Source: Streptococcus henryi DSM 19005 (lineage in GTDB: Bacteria > Bacillota > Bacilli > Lactobacillales > Streptococcaceae). From it: a stretch of DNA of 64,000 nt. The stretch spans positions 1-64,000 of the forward strand of contig NZ_AQYA01000029.1 in the NCBI RefSeq assembly GCF_000376985.1, written 5' to 3'. The notes beneath the pieces were generated by a model. The model was not told the origin of the DNA, ran no database searches, and saw nothing but the letters and a program-made list of their open reading frames with translations. Shown in pieces: positions 54,987-63,381 of this stretch; the stretch's first letter is position 1; every line of letters begins with the position of its first letter. A program made the translations under genes and the position numbers.

Positions 54987-55022
54987 TTGACAAATACCTT
55001 AAAATGTGCTACAATGTAACAC
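54987..55022 (+). promoter_or_regulatory. relBE promoter and operator
   Basis: TTGACA (54987-54992), 17 bp and TACAAT (55010-55015). An imperfect palindrome GTGCTACAATGTAACAC (55006-55022) covers the -10, a likely site for antitoxin autoregulation. Confidence 0.7.
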
Positions 55023-55042
55023 AAAGAAACGAGGGAAATAAC

Positions 55043-55264
55043 ATGAGTACAGTAACTATCAGATTAAATCAAGAAGAAGAAACGTTTTTCAAAAGTTATG
55101 CTCAATTAACAGGACAAAGTCTTTCAAGTCTTTTCAAGAAAGCCTTAGAGCGTGATATCGAAGATGAGTATGATTTGAAAATTTATAAACAAGCCTATGC
55201 TGAATACAAAGCAGACCCAGAGACAATTAGCCATGCTGATTTTAAGAAAGAGCTAGGCTTGTAA
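55043..55264 (+). CDS. relB: RelB/DinJ-type antitoxin
   Basis: 73 residues. A ribbon-helix-helix N-terminus (MSTVTIRLNQEEETFFKSYAQLTGQS) is followed by an acidic C-terminal arm for toxin binding. The ATG at 55043 follows GAGGGAAAT. An in-frame TTG at 54908 lies inside the small RNA and is rejected. Immediately followed by the toxin gene. Confidence 0.88.
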   Translation: MSTVTIRLNQEEETFFKSYAQLTGQSLSSLFKKALERDIEDEYDLKIYKQAYAEYKADPETISHADFKKELGL

Positions 55265-55265
55265 T

Positions 55266-55526
55266 ATGTACAGTATAGAGTATTCTAAAAAGGCTCAAAA
55301 GCAGATTAAGAAACTAGATAAGCAGATACAGCGGTTGTTATTTGCTTGGATTGATAAGCACTTAGAGGGCACAGACAACCCACGCGCCAATGGTAAAGGT
55401 TTAACAGGAAACCATGCTAACGAGTGGCGCTATCGTATTGGCGACTATCGCCTAATTTGTGATATTCAAGATGATAAAATGGTTATTCTAGCTCTTGAGT
55501 TTGGGCACAGGAAAGATATTTACTGA
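55266..55526 (+). CDS. relE: RelE-type mRNA interferase toxin
   Basis: 86 residues, basic. Family pattern MYSIEYSKKAQKQIKKLDKQ..., LTGNHANEWRYRIGDYRLICDIQD and ILALEFGHRKDIY. Ribosome-dependent mRNA cleavage is the family activity. Pairs with the preceding antitoxin, which ends 1 bp before it. Confidence 0.9.
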   Translation: MYSIEYSKKAQKQIKKLDKQIQRLLFAWIDKHLEGTDNPRANGKGLTGNHANEWRYRIGDYRLICDIQDDKMVILALEFGHRKDIY

Positions 55527-55542
55527 TTACTGGAGAAGTAAG

Positions 55543-55839
55543 ATGCTTAAAAATAATGCTATCGGTAGTAACTGGAAAAATATAAGAGCTGGGTTATTCA
55601 GCAAAGAATAAATTTTAGAAAGTGATATGCGCGTGGCTATCATGAGTGAGCTTATCGAGGCTAGAAATGAAAAGGGCATTAGTCAGAAGAAACTAGAGGA
55701 GATGATCGGTGTTGGTCAACCAGTTATTGCTAGGATGGAAACTGGTAAAACTAGCCCACAACTTGATACAGTTTTAAAAGTATTGGCAAGTCTTGGTAAG
55801 ACCTTAGCAGTTGTACCATTAGAGCATGAACAAGTATAA
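55543..55839 (+). pseudogene. XRE-family antitoxin-like regulator interrupted by a stop codon
   Basis: The frame from ATG 55543 gives MLKNNAIGSNWKNIRAGLFS-KE then TAA at 55609-55611, and continues in the same frame as ILESDMRVAIMSELIEARNE and an intact XRE helix-turn-helix (ISQKKLEEMIGVGQPVIARM) to 55839. The join reads like the usual family sequence with GAA changed to TAA. Translation might restart at ATG 55627, giving a 70-residue DNA-binding fragment. A third component next to relBE. Confidence 0.75.
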
Positions 55840-55928
55840 TTTTTTTTATAGAGAAAAAGTAGATATATTTGCTGGAACAACGACAATCTATACAATTTGT
55901 TAAATATATCAATAATAAGGAGATACAT

Positions 55929-56474
55929 TTGAAAATTAAACAAAAATGGCAACGTAGGTCATTTGCAACGGATTTTATCGTTAAAGGTTTATTTTGGATA
56001 ATTCTTTTTGTGGTTTTACTTTTCAGTTTTAACTATGCAATCTCTGGCAGTTTGTATGCGTCTGAATTTTGGGATATGATTGGGGGCGTACTTGCATTTA
56101 TTGCCTCTTTCATAGCTTTGATATTTTTTGCTAGACGAGCAATAATAGAAGGCTATTATATTAGTGTTCATGATTGTGTAATGGCAACATTTTATACTGA
56201 TATTGAAAATGACCCCTATTATTCAAAAACCTATCATGATATAAATAAAAAATATGCTGACGATGTTAAAACACGTTTAAAAGCTTTAGAGCCACTACAA
56301 AAGCATTATTTTTATTGTTGTTTTAAAGAGTATATAGAGCAAATGAATTGGTTAGAGAAATTTGTGATTTGTCTTTATAGTGCATTCACAGTGGGAAGTT
56401 TTTCAACTCATCTGGAGTTATCAAGGGCTAGGAGAAGAAACTGGTTTGAGGATAAGGACAATGATTTTCTATAA
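55929..56474 (+). CDS. Membrane protein of unknown function at the attR end (TTG start)
   Basis: About 181 residues from TTG 55929 with AAGGAG. Two transmembrane helices (about 20-40 and 46-66: VKGLFWIILFVVLLFSF, GGVLAFIASFIALIFFA) precede a large cytosolic, helix-rich domain with Tyr/Cys-rich YFYCCFKEYIEQMNWL. No family recognised. This slot next to attR in PICIs often holds phage-interference or virulence genes; that is a positional inference only. Confidence 0.65.
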   Translation: MKIKQKWQRRSFATDFIVKGLFWIILFVVLLFSFNYAISGSLYASEFWDMIGGVLAFIASFIALIFFARRAIIEGYYISVHDCVMATFYTDIENDPYYSKTYHDINKKYADDVKTRLKALEPLQKHYFYCCFKEYIEQMNWLEKFVICLYSAFTVGSFSTHLELSRARRRNWFEDKDNDFL

Positions 56475-56478
56475 CAGT

Positions 56479-56504
56479 AAAAGGCATCCAGTAAGATGCC
56501 TTTT
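56479..56504 (+). terminator. Terminator at the right end of the island
   Basis: AAAAGGCATC (56479-56488) pairs with GATGCCTTTT (56495-56504). It ends the rightward island transcript. Confidence 0.8.
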
Positions 56505-56652
56505 GTCTTGCCTGCTGAACTCATCAATTTAATACCTTTTTTACTACCCCTTTAGTATATTGTACTTGTTTGTACTTTACATTTTAGAATAAAAAAGGTA
56601 AAAAGTAGGTTAATAATTTAGTGTATTTTATTGAATTATTTGATACTGCGAT

Positions 56653-56668
56653 AACCTTAAAAAATAAT
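56653..56668 (+). other. attR core
   Basis: AACCTTAAAAAATAAT, identical to attL at 45809-45824. It is the copy left by insertion; after it lies DNA that was once directly behind eno. Confidence 0.85.
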
Positions 56669-56697
56669 CTAGTTTTAGGTTAAAGGTTTAGAAAACC

Positions 56698-56738
56698 AAA
56701 AACATCTTAGAGATTTTCTCTAAGATGTTTTTTTTACT
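56698..56738 (+). terminator. Displaced original terminator of eno
   Basis: AACATCTTAGAGA (56701-56713) pairs with TCTCTAAGATGTT (56717-56729), followed by a T run. It would lie about 30 bp after the eno stop in an empty site, so it is probably the native eno terminator cut off by the island. Confidence 0.65.
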
Positions 56739-56764
56739 TATGTGACTTTCTTGTTTAAAAGAAT

Positions 56765-56806
56765 GAAAAAGAGCAGTTTCCTGATAAAGGATAACCACTC
56801 ATTTTT
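56765..56806 (-). terminator. Terminator of the FbpA/Rqc2 gene
   Basis: On the minus strand GAGTGGTTATCC pairs with GGAAACTGCTC (with mismatches), followed by T residues. Confidence 0.55.
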
Positions 56807-56808
56807 TC

Positions 56809-58461
56809 TTATTGCATCTTCATTGATTGAATTTTTTCTTCAGTTGGAGTCACCCGTAGTGTTTTTTGTCCAGTATAGGTTACAAAGCCTGGTTTTCCAC
56901 CACTAGGTTTATTGAGTTTTTTGGCTTCAATCATATCGACTTGAATAAGGTTAGATAATCTCGCTTTAGAATAGTAGGCAGCTAGCTCGGCAGCATCTGT
57001 CTTGACTTCATCACTGGGATTGAGATTGTCTTTGATGATAACATGACTGCCTGGAATATCCTTTGCGTGGAACCACAATTCACCTTTTTTAGCCATTTTA
57101 AAGGTCAATTCCTCATTCTGCAAATTGTTTCGTCCGACCATGATAATGGTTTTACCGTCTGAAGCAAGATACTGTTCAGGTTTTTTCCTCTTGTGGCGTT
57201 TATCAGTTGAACGACGTTTCATGAAACCAGCTTGAACCAATTCTTCACGGATATCTTCGATTTCATCCAAATTAGCCTGTGAAAGGTTGTAGTCTACACT
57301 TTCAAAGTAGTTAATGGTTTGTTTAGTTTCATCAATTAGTCCGGTCAAATGTTTAACAGCCTCTTTTAGTTTTTGATATTTCTTGAAATAGCGCTGGGCA
57401 TTCTGGTTAGGTGTTAGGGCCTTATCGAGTGCGATGGTAATTTTCTCATTGGTATAATAGTTGTCAAGCTCAACGCTATCCTGATTATTTGGCACCATAC
57501 TAAGAAAGGTGGTCAGTAGCTCCCCTTTTTGACGGAATTCTTCGGCATTATCCGTGTTAGCTAGCTCTTTCTCCTGTTTACCTAACTTCTTGATATTCTT
57601 ATCTAATTCATTTTGAACACGGTGAATGAGGTCACTGGCCTGTTGGGCGATGCGATCACGTTCTGCCTTGTCTTGGTAGAAGTAGTCGAGTAGTTCAGAA
57701 AGGCTTGGAAAACTTTGGCCACTATCGGTAAATGGCACAGCAGCAAAGCTTTTTTCAGTGAGATTAGGCTTAATCTCTTGGGCGAAGAAGCTACGGAACT
57801 CTTTAAGTTTGTCGTTTGACAGCTGCGCAGCTAATTGGCTGGCAGTATCGCGACCAAGTCCTTGGAAAAGCTTTTGAAGATTTTTAGCTGATAATTCCTC
57901 CGTTTGAAGAAGTTCGAAAAGTTTCTCATCCTTAATGGTGAAAGGATTGACGCTGTCAGTCTGAGGAGGCGCGATGTAAGTTGACCCCGGCAAAATAGTC
58001 CGATAACTGTTTTGAGAAAAGCCGACGTGTTTGATGGATTCAATAATCTTACTCTCAGCTTTATCAATCAAAATGATATTACTGTGTTTACCCATGATTT
58101 CCACTACCAAGGTAGCCTGAATGTGGTCACCGATTTCATTTTTATTGGAAACAGCAATCTCTAGAATACGGTCATTATCGATTTGTGTAATGGATTCAAT
58201 AACAGCTCCCTGCAAATACTTTCTCATAATCATTGTGAAAGTGTTAGGGGTCTTAGGGTTTGGAAGTTCAGCCTTTGTTGTTTGAACACGTCCAAAAACG
58301 GGATGAGCGGAAAGAAGAAGTTTATAATTTTGTCGATTGTTACGAATGGTTAAAACCAATTCACGTTCAAAAGGTTGGTTTACTTTTTGGATACGTCCAT
58401 AAAGGACCTGTTCTTGTAATTCCTTAGTTAAATGGTGTAAGAAAAAGCCGTCGAAAGACAT
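56809..58461 (-). CDS. Rqc2/NFACT-family protein (PavA/FbpA homolog)
   Basis: 550 residues. NFACT-N domain at the start (MSFDGFFLHHLTKELQEQVLYGRIQKVNQP), a long coiled-coil middle (about 270-420), and the NFACT-R domain with GELWFHAKDIPGSHVIIKD near 470. Family members recruit tRNA-Ala on stalled 50S subunits and add Ala tails (ribosome quality control). In streptococci the same protein is known as the fibronectin-binding PavA/FbpA. No signal peptide. Confidence 0.93.
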   Translation of the reverse strand: MSFDGFFLHHLTKELQEQVLYGRIQKVNQPFERELVLTIRNNRQNYKLLLSAHPVFGRVQTTKAELPNPKTPNTFTMIMRKYLQGAVIESITQIDNDRILEIAVSNKNEIGDHIQATLVVEIMGKHSNIILIDKAESKIIESIKHVGFSQNSYRTILPGSTYIAPPQTDSVNPFTIKDEKLFELLQTEELSAKNLQKLFQGLGRDTASQLAAQLSNDKLKEFRSFFAQEIKPNLTEKSFAAVPFTDSGQSFPSLSELLDYFYQDKAERDRIAQQASDLIHRVQNELDKNIKKLGKQEKELANTDNAEEFRQKGELLTTFLSMVPNNQDSVELDNYYTNEKITIALDKALTPNQNAQRYFKKYQKLKEAVKHLTGLIDETKQTINYFESVDYNLSQANLDEIEDIREELVQAGFMKRRSTDKRHKRKKPEQYLASDGKTIIMVGRNNLQNEELTFKMAKKGELWFHAKDIPGSHVIIKDNLNPSDEVKTDAAELAAYYSKARLSNLIQVDMIEAKKLNKPSGGKPGFVTYTGQKTLRVTPTEEKIQSMKMQ

Positions 58462-58545
58462 GGTTTCTCCTCTCTAAAATCTATTCTACCTATTATACCA
58501 TAAGGCGTATGTAAAATATATTTTTGGAAATTTTTTCAAAACCGC

Positions 58546-58770
58546 TTGCAATTTTCAGAATTTAGTATATAATTAAAGAAAAAACACAGGAGGATACTAA
58601 GATGAACATGACACAGACTCTTACTCATTGGCAAAGCTGGCGTAGGTAAAAGTTGTGTTTATGTGTGTGCATAGATACGGCTTTTGGAGTACTTCTAAAA
58701 AGTATCTATGCGCTGAGTCTTAGTTCAAGATTAAAAAGCGCGTGGTGAGGTTTCTTGCTAGGCGTTTTTT
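58546..58770 (+). promoter_or_regulatory. Trp leader-peptide attenuator region of trpXYZ
   Basis: Promoter TTGCAA (58546-58551) and TATAAT (58568-58573). A short peptide gene (58602-58649) is followed by a strong hairpin GCATAGATAC (58669-58678) with GTATCTATGC (58702-58711). A terminator ends it, with 5' arm 58733-58749 and 3' arm 58754-58770 and a T tail. AGACTC (58615-58620), inside the peptide gene, can pair with GAGTCT (58715-58720). A ribosome stalled at the Trp codons would mask it. Confidence 0.7.
58602..58649 (+). CDS. Tryptophan-codon leader peptide
   Basis: 15 residues, MNMTQTLTHWQSWRR, with AGGAGG 8 bp before the ATG. Two Trp codons (58629 and 58638) in such a short frame are very unlikely by chance. 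Ribosome pausing there would report Trp supply to the hairpins downstream, as in enteric trpL. The genes controlled encode an ABC transporter annotated as a tryptophan system. Confidence 0.7.
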   Translation: MNMTQTLTHWQSWRR

Positions 58771-58833
58771 CTTTTTAGTTGTCTCATTAATAATTATATG
58801 TGTTGAAGTAATGGAATCAGGAGAAGGAAAATT

Positions 58834-59835
58834 ATGAAAAATAAAGCACTTATTGGAACATTGGTGGCACTTGGCTTTTTAGTTGCTGGATCATTGGTTT
58901 ATAATAACATGAATTCCAGCCAGTCTGTCGCACAAAAAGATGTGGTAAAAGTTGGAATCCTTCAGTTTGTAACCCATGAAGCATTGGATCAAATTGAGCA
59001 GGGGATTGAAGATGGTTTAGCTGATGCTGGTTTTGACGGTGATAATATTGAGTTAACCCTCTTAAACTCAGAAGCTGACCAAAGTAAGATTCAAACCATG
59101 AGCAAAAAATTGGTCAATGATGGAAATGATATCTTGATTGGAATTGCGACACCTGCTGCCCAAGGTTTGGCCTCAGCAACCAGCGACATTCCAGTTGTGA
59201 TGGGGGCAATTTCAGATCCTGTTGGAGCAAAACTAGTCAAGAATCTTGAAGAACCTGAAGCCAATGTAACCGGAACATCTAACCAGGTACCTACTGGACA
59301 AACAGTTGACTTGATTACTTCAATCACTCCAGATGCTAAAACAATCGGTATTCTCTATGCCAGCAGTGAAGATAATTCTGTTTCTCAAGTTGAGTCTTTC
59401 ACTCAGTATGCGGAAGAAGCAGGGTTGACAGTTGTTCCTTATGCTGTACCATCTACCAATGAAATTACAACTACTATGGCAGTCATGACAACTAAGGTTG
59501 ACGCCATCTGGGTTCCACAAGATAATACCATCGCTTCAGCATTTACAACTGTCCTTTCAGCAGCTAATCAGGCTAAAATCCCAGTTTACTCAACAGTAGA
59601 CACAATGGTTAAACAAGGAAGCCTTGCTGCCATTAACCAAAGTCAATATGACTTGGGTGTTGAAACTGCAAAAATTGCGGTTAAATTGTTGAATGGTAAA
59701 GAAGTTAAAGATATCCCAGTTAGTGTCATTGACACTGGAACACCAACACTCAACTTAAAAGCTGCCAAAGAATTGGGTATTACTATTCCTGACAGTGTGC
59801 TTAAAGAAGCTGAAATTGCAGTTGAAGAAGATTAA
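58834..59835 (+). CDS. trpX: ABC transporter substrate-binding protein, TrpX-like
   Basis: 333 residues. An N-terminal hydrophobic signal/anchor (residues 5-24, no Cys lipobox) precedes an ABC_sub_bind fold with VKVGILQFVTHEALDQIEQG and NVTGTSNQVPTGQ. First gene of trpXYZ. Tryptophan specificity is supported here by the Trp leader peptide; the protein sequence alone does not prove it. Confidence 0.88.
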   Translation: MKNKALIGTLVALGFLVAGSLVYNNMNSSQSVAQKDVVKVGILQFVTHEALDQIEQGIEDGLADAGFDGDNIELTLLNSEADQSKIQTMSKKLVNDGNDILIGIATPAAQGLASATSDIPVVMGAISDPVGAKLVKNLEEPEANVTGTSNQVPTGQTVDLITSITPDAKTIGILYASSEDNSVSQVESFTQYAEEAGLTVVPYAVPSTNEITTTMAVMTTKVDAIWVPQDNTIASAFTTVLSAANQAKIPVYSTVDTMVKQGSLAAINQSQYDLGVETAKIAVKLLNGKEVKDIPVSVIDTGTPTLNLKAAKELGITIPDSVLKEAEIAVEED

Positions 59836-59851
59836 TAGAAAGAGTTAGAAC

Positions 59852-60721
59852 ATGATTATCTCATCAATATCACAAGGCCTTTTATGGGGAGTTCTTGGTT
59901 TAGGAATTTACCTGACCTTTAGGATTTTGAATTTTCCTGATATGACAACAGAAGGTTCTTTCCCTTTAGGTGGAGCAGTGGCTGTTACCCTCATGAATGC
60001 AGGGATTCACCCTCTCTTAGCAACCATAGTTGGAGCGCTCGCTGGCTGTGTGGCTGGCTTGGTAACAGGTCTCCTCTACACAAAAGGTAAAATTCCAACC
60101 CTCTTAGCGGGAATTCTGGTTATGACCTCTTGTAACTCTATCATGCTCATGGTTATGGGCCGTGCTAATCTTGGTCTCTTGGATAGCAGAACGCTTCAAG
60201 ATTTGCTTCCATTTGCTAAAGACAGCAACCTTTTGATACTTGGTTTGATAGCAGTGGTTTTGGTAATAGCAGGGCTGATTTACTTTTTGTATACTAAACT
60301 TGGCCAAGCCTACATCGCTACAGGTGATAATCGCGACATGGCTAAAAGTTTTGGGATCAACACAGACCGAATGGAAGTTATGGGCTTGGTCATCTCAAAT
60401 GGTTTAATTGCTCTGTCAGGTGCCCTGGTTTCTCAACAGGATGGCTACGCTGATGTCTCAAAAGGGATTGGGGTTATCGTTATTGGACTTGCCAGCATTA
60501 TCATCGGTGAAGTTCTTTACTCAACAGGCCTTACTCTTTTGGAACGTCTTATTGCCATTGTTGTGGGTTCTATTTTCTACCAATTCTTGATTACAGCTGT
60601 AATTGCACTTGGTTTCAATACTAATTACCTCAAACTCTTCAGTGCCCTTGTCCTAGCAATCTGCCTCATGGTACCAGTACTGAAAAATAAATTCTTCAAA
60701 GGAGTGACCTTATCGCGATGA
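59852..60721 (+). CDS. trpY: ABC transporter permease, TrpY-like
   Basis: 289 residues with about eight or nine hydrophobic segments and the LIV-type permease pattern (GIYLTFRILNFPDMTTEGSF near 18, ATGDNRDMAKSFGINT near 152). Forms the membrane channel of the transporter. Overlaps trpZ by 4 bp. Confidence 0.88.
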   Translation: MIISSISQGLLWGVLGLGIYLTFRILNFPDMTTEGSFPLGGAVAVTLMNAGIHPLLATIVGALAGCVAGLVTGLLYTKGKIPTLLAGILVMTSCNSIMLMVMGRANLGLLDSRTLQDLLPFAKDSNLLILGLIAVVLVIAGLIYFLYTKLGQAYIATGDNRDMAKSFGINTDRMEVMGLVISNGLIALSGALVSQQDGYADVSKGIGVIVIGLASIIIGEVLYSTGLTLLERLIAIVVGSIFYQFLITAVIALGFNTNYLKLFSALVLAICLMVPVLKNKFFKGVTLSR

Positions 60722-61476
60722 AAAAAATTGTAGAATTAAAAAATGCGACTGTTCAGGTCAATAATGGCTTTGATGAAATGAAAACGATTCTTGATGATGT
60801 CAATCTTGATATTTATGAGCATGACTTTTTAACCATTCTTGGTGGAAACGGTGCTGGTAAATCAACCCTCTTTAATGTCATTGCAGGGACTTTGATGTTA
60901 ACTAGCGGCAGCATTTTCATCATGGGAGAAGATGTTACGCATCTTCCAGCTGAAAAAAGAGCTAAGTATCTAGCGCGTGTTTTCCAAGATCCTAAAATGG
61001 GAACAGCTCCACGTATGACAGTTGCTGAGAATCTCCTCATTGCTAAATACCGAGGTGACAAGCGCAGCTTTTCCCCAAGAAAAATTCATGCCTTTACAGA
61101 AGAATTTACTGGTCTGATTTCTAAAACTGGAAATGGCTTAGAAAAGCATTTGGAGACTCCGACAGGTCTTTTATCAGGAGGGCAGCGGCAAGCACTTAGT
61201 CTCCTTATGGCTACACTAAAGCGACCTGAACTCTTGCTTCTCGATGAGCATACTGCGGCCCTTGATCCTAAGACAAGTGTATCTCTTATGAATTTGACGG
61301 ATGAGTTTGTGACTGGGGATAAATTGACAGCTCTCATGATTACCCACCATATGGAAGATGCTCTGAAATATGGTAATCGCTTAATTGTCATGAAGGATGG
61401 TAAGATTGTTAAGGATCTTAATAGCACTGAAAAAGAACAGATGCAGCTCAGTGACTATTATCAATTTTTCGAATAA
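60718..61476 (+). CDS. trpZ: ABC transporter ATP-binding protein, TrpZ-like
   Basis: 252 residues. Walker A GGNGAGKSTL, signature LLSGGQRQALSLLMA, Walker B LLLLDEHTAALDP and switch His in ITHHMEDA. Energises trpXYZ uptake. Starts inside the trpY end. Confidence 0.9.
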   Translation: MKKIVELKNATVQVNNGFDEMKTILDDVNLDIYEHDFLTILGGNGAGKSTLFNVIAGTLMLTSGSIFIMGEDVTHLPAEKRAKYLARVFQDPKMGTAPRMTVAENLLIAKYRGDKRSFSPRKIHAFTEEFTGLISKTGNGLEKHLETPTGLLSGGQRQALSLLMATLKRPELLLLDEHTAALDPKTSVSLMNLTDEFVTGDKLTALMITHHMEDALKYGNRLIVMKDGKIVKDLNSTEKEQMQLSDYYQFFE

Positions 61477-61478
61477 TG

Positions 61479-61509
61479 TAAAAAGCTGGAAGACCTCCAG
61501 TTTTTTCTA
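61479..61509 (+). terminator. Terminator of trpXYZ
   Basis: AAAAAGCTGG pairs with CCAGTTTTTT around a short loop. Confidence 0.8.
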
Positions 61510-61572
61510 TTGCGTCACATTGAGGTCATAAACTTATGCTATAGTAGATAAAAATAGAAAGAAGGAAAAATG

Positions 61573-62658
61573 ATGAAAATAGCTTTCAAAGAATTGCTTT
61601 TTTACAAGAAGAAATACCTACTTATTGAGCTACTTGTTGTTCTCATGATGTTCATGGTGGTTTTCTTGTCTGGTTTAACGAATGGATTGGCACGCGCGGT
61701 AAGCGCTAGTATCGAAAATATGGATGCTACTTACTTTATAGTAGCAGATGATGCTGATCAGGTTATTACCTATTCATCGCTTTCAGAAGAGAAACAAGAT
61801 AGCATAGATGAACTGGATCTTGAGACAGCTACTGCCCTAAATATCCAACGAGGTAGTTTTGCTGAAAAGGGTGAGAAAGATAAAATTGACGTCACTTATT
61901 TTGCCGTTGATACCGATAGTTTTATTGCACCTGAAATCATTTCTGGAAAGACTGCAAGCAAAACGGATACTATTGTTTTAAATGATTCTTACAAGGAAGA
62001 CGGCTTTGAAATCGGTGATAAAATCGTTGATAAGGCTTCTGAGAAAACCCTGACTGTTGTCGGTTTTACTAAGAATAGCATGTATGGTCATACTGCGGCA
62101 GCCTATGTCTCAAAAGAGACCTTTGTTGAAATGAACCAAGAATTGAATCCACAATATCAATGGCTTCCACAGGCTATTGTGACTCAAGATGAGGACCTAT
62201 CAAGCAAAGAACTTAACAATCTTGAAATTGTTGATAAGCAAAGTTTAATCAGCAAGATTCCTGGTTATAGTGCTGAACAGTCAACTTTGAATATGATTCT
62301 CTGGGTCTTAGTCCTTGCTGCAGCTGCTATTTTAGGTGTTTTTTTCTATATTGTAACCTTGGAAAAACGCCAGCAATTTGGGGTTATGAAGGCCCTTGGA
62401 ACAAAAATGTCAGAGATTGCTTATCAAGAAATCTCGCAAACATTCCTTTTGTCACTTTTTGGAGTTGTCTTGGGTGATGGTTTGGCTATTCTCTTATCAA
62501 GAGTTCTTCCAGCTAGCATGCCCTTCTTCCTAAACTATGGGGATGTCTTGACGGTATCGGCTGCCTTCATCCTAATTTGTCTCTTGGCTGGCTTGATTTC
62601 TGTCTTGAAAGTTAGCCGTATTGACCCAATCGAAATTATCAATGGAGGTGAGGACTGA
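61573..62658 (+). CDS. FtsX-type ABC transporter permease
   Basis: About 361 residues. One N-terminal TM helix, a large extracytoplasmic MacB-like domain (about 45-225) and three C-terminal TM helices (near 245, 290, 330). MacB-fold exporters move lipoproteins, peptides or antimicrobial substances. Two ATGs in tandem; 61573 has better spacing from GAAGGA. The stop shares its last A with the next ATG. Confidence 0.85.
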   Translation: MKIAFKELLFYKKKYLLIELLVVLMMFMVVFLSGLTNGLARAVSASIENMDATYFIVADDADQVITYSSLSEEKQDSIDELDLETATALNIQRGSFAEKGEKDKIDVTYFAVDTDSFIAPEIISGKTASKTDTIVLNDSYKEDGFEIGDKIVDKASEKTLTVVGFTKNSMYGHTAAAYVSKETFVEMNQELNPQYQWLPQAIVTQDEDLSSKELNNLEIVDKQSLISKIPGYSAEQSTLNMILWVLVLAAAAILGVFFYIVTLEKRQQFGVMKALGTKMSEIAYQEISQTFLLSLFGVVLGDGLAILLSRVLPASMPFFLNYGDVLTVSAAFILICLLAGLISVLKVSRIDPIEIINGGED

Positions 62659-63335
62659 TGTCAGTTTTAAACTTAAAAGCAATTAGTAAGTCTTATCAAG
62701 ATGGTGAAGAAGAACGTACAATCTTAGATAAGCTTGACTTACAAGTATCGGCTGGTGAGTTCGTTGCCATCCTTGGACCTTCGGGTTCTGGTAAAAGTAC
62801 TCTCTTATCCATTGCAGGTGCCCTCCTATCAGCTGATTCTGGAGAAATCTATCTCGATGGAGAAAAGGTTGGCTCACAAAAAGAGTGGACCAAACTCCGT
62901 CGTGAAAAAATTGGCTTTATATTCCAAAATCATCAATTGTTGCCATTTTTGACAATAGCAGAGCAGTTAGACATGATTGGTAAATTCTCTAAACGTTTTT
63001 CAAAAACAGAGATAAAACAACGTCAAGAAGCTTTGCTGTCAGAATTAGGGATTGCAGACTGTGCTAAAAAGTACCCTAAACAGCTCTCAGGCGGTCAAAA
63101 GCAGCGCGCAGCTATTGCCAGAGCCTTCCTCAACCAACCAAGTTTAATCCTTGCTGACGAACCGACAGCAAGTCTTGATGCTAGTCGTGGCCGTCAAGTG
63201 GCTGAGCTGATACGCCAAGAGGTTAAGGAAAGACAGACAGCTGTCGTTATGGTAACTCATGATGAGCGCATCCTAGATGTGGTGGATACGGTCTATCGTC
63301 TGGAAAATGCTAAGCTTGTTAAAGTTAATAACTAA
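62658..63335 (+). CDS. ABC transporter ATP-binding protein (LolD/MacB-type)
   Basis: 225 residues. Walker A GPSGSGKSTL near 40, signature LSGGQKQRAAIARAF, Walker B ILADEPTASLD and THDERILDVVD. Partner of the FtsX-type permease directly upstream. Together with a two-component system just downstream, this may be a stress- or peptide-responding exporter, but no substrate can be read from the sequence. Confidence 0.92.
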   Translation: MSVLNLKAISKSYQDGEEERTILDKLDLQVSAGEFVAILGPSGSGKSTLLSIAGALLSADSGEIYLDGEKVGSQKEWTKLRREKIGFIFQNHQLLPFLTIAEQLDMIGKFSKRFSKTEIKQRQEALLSELGIADCAKKYPKQLSGGQKQRAAIARAFLNQPSLILADEPTASLDASRGRQVAELIRQEVKERQTAVVMVTHDERILDVVDTVYRLENAKLVKVNN

Positions 63336-63381
63336 AAAATCATGATACAATAAGTAGAAGAACATTTGTAAAGGATTTATC

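Noticed and set aside
54908..55042. TTG-started extension of the relB frame, with AAGGAG at 54896-54901
   Set aside because: It would run through the small RNA T-arm and terminator and then the relBE promoter; the RNA structure and the ATG at 55043 explain this stretch better. A short regulatory peptide cannot be fully excluded.
45908..56551. Shared TTTTTACTACCCCT near both island ends as the att core
   Set aside because: It lies inside the island on both sides and does not rebuild eno; the 16-bp repeat overlapping the eno stop does. Better seen as integrase arm sites.
58738..58765. GCGCGTGGT motif resembling the 31-bp island repeat
   Set aside because: Only nine bases match, and this copy is the 5' arm of the Trp attenuator terminator.
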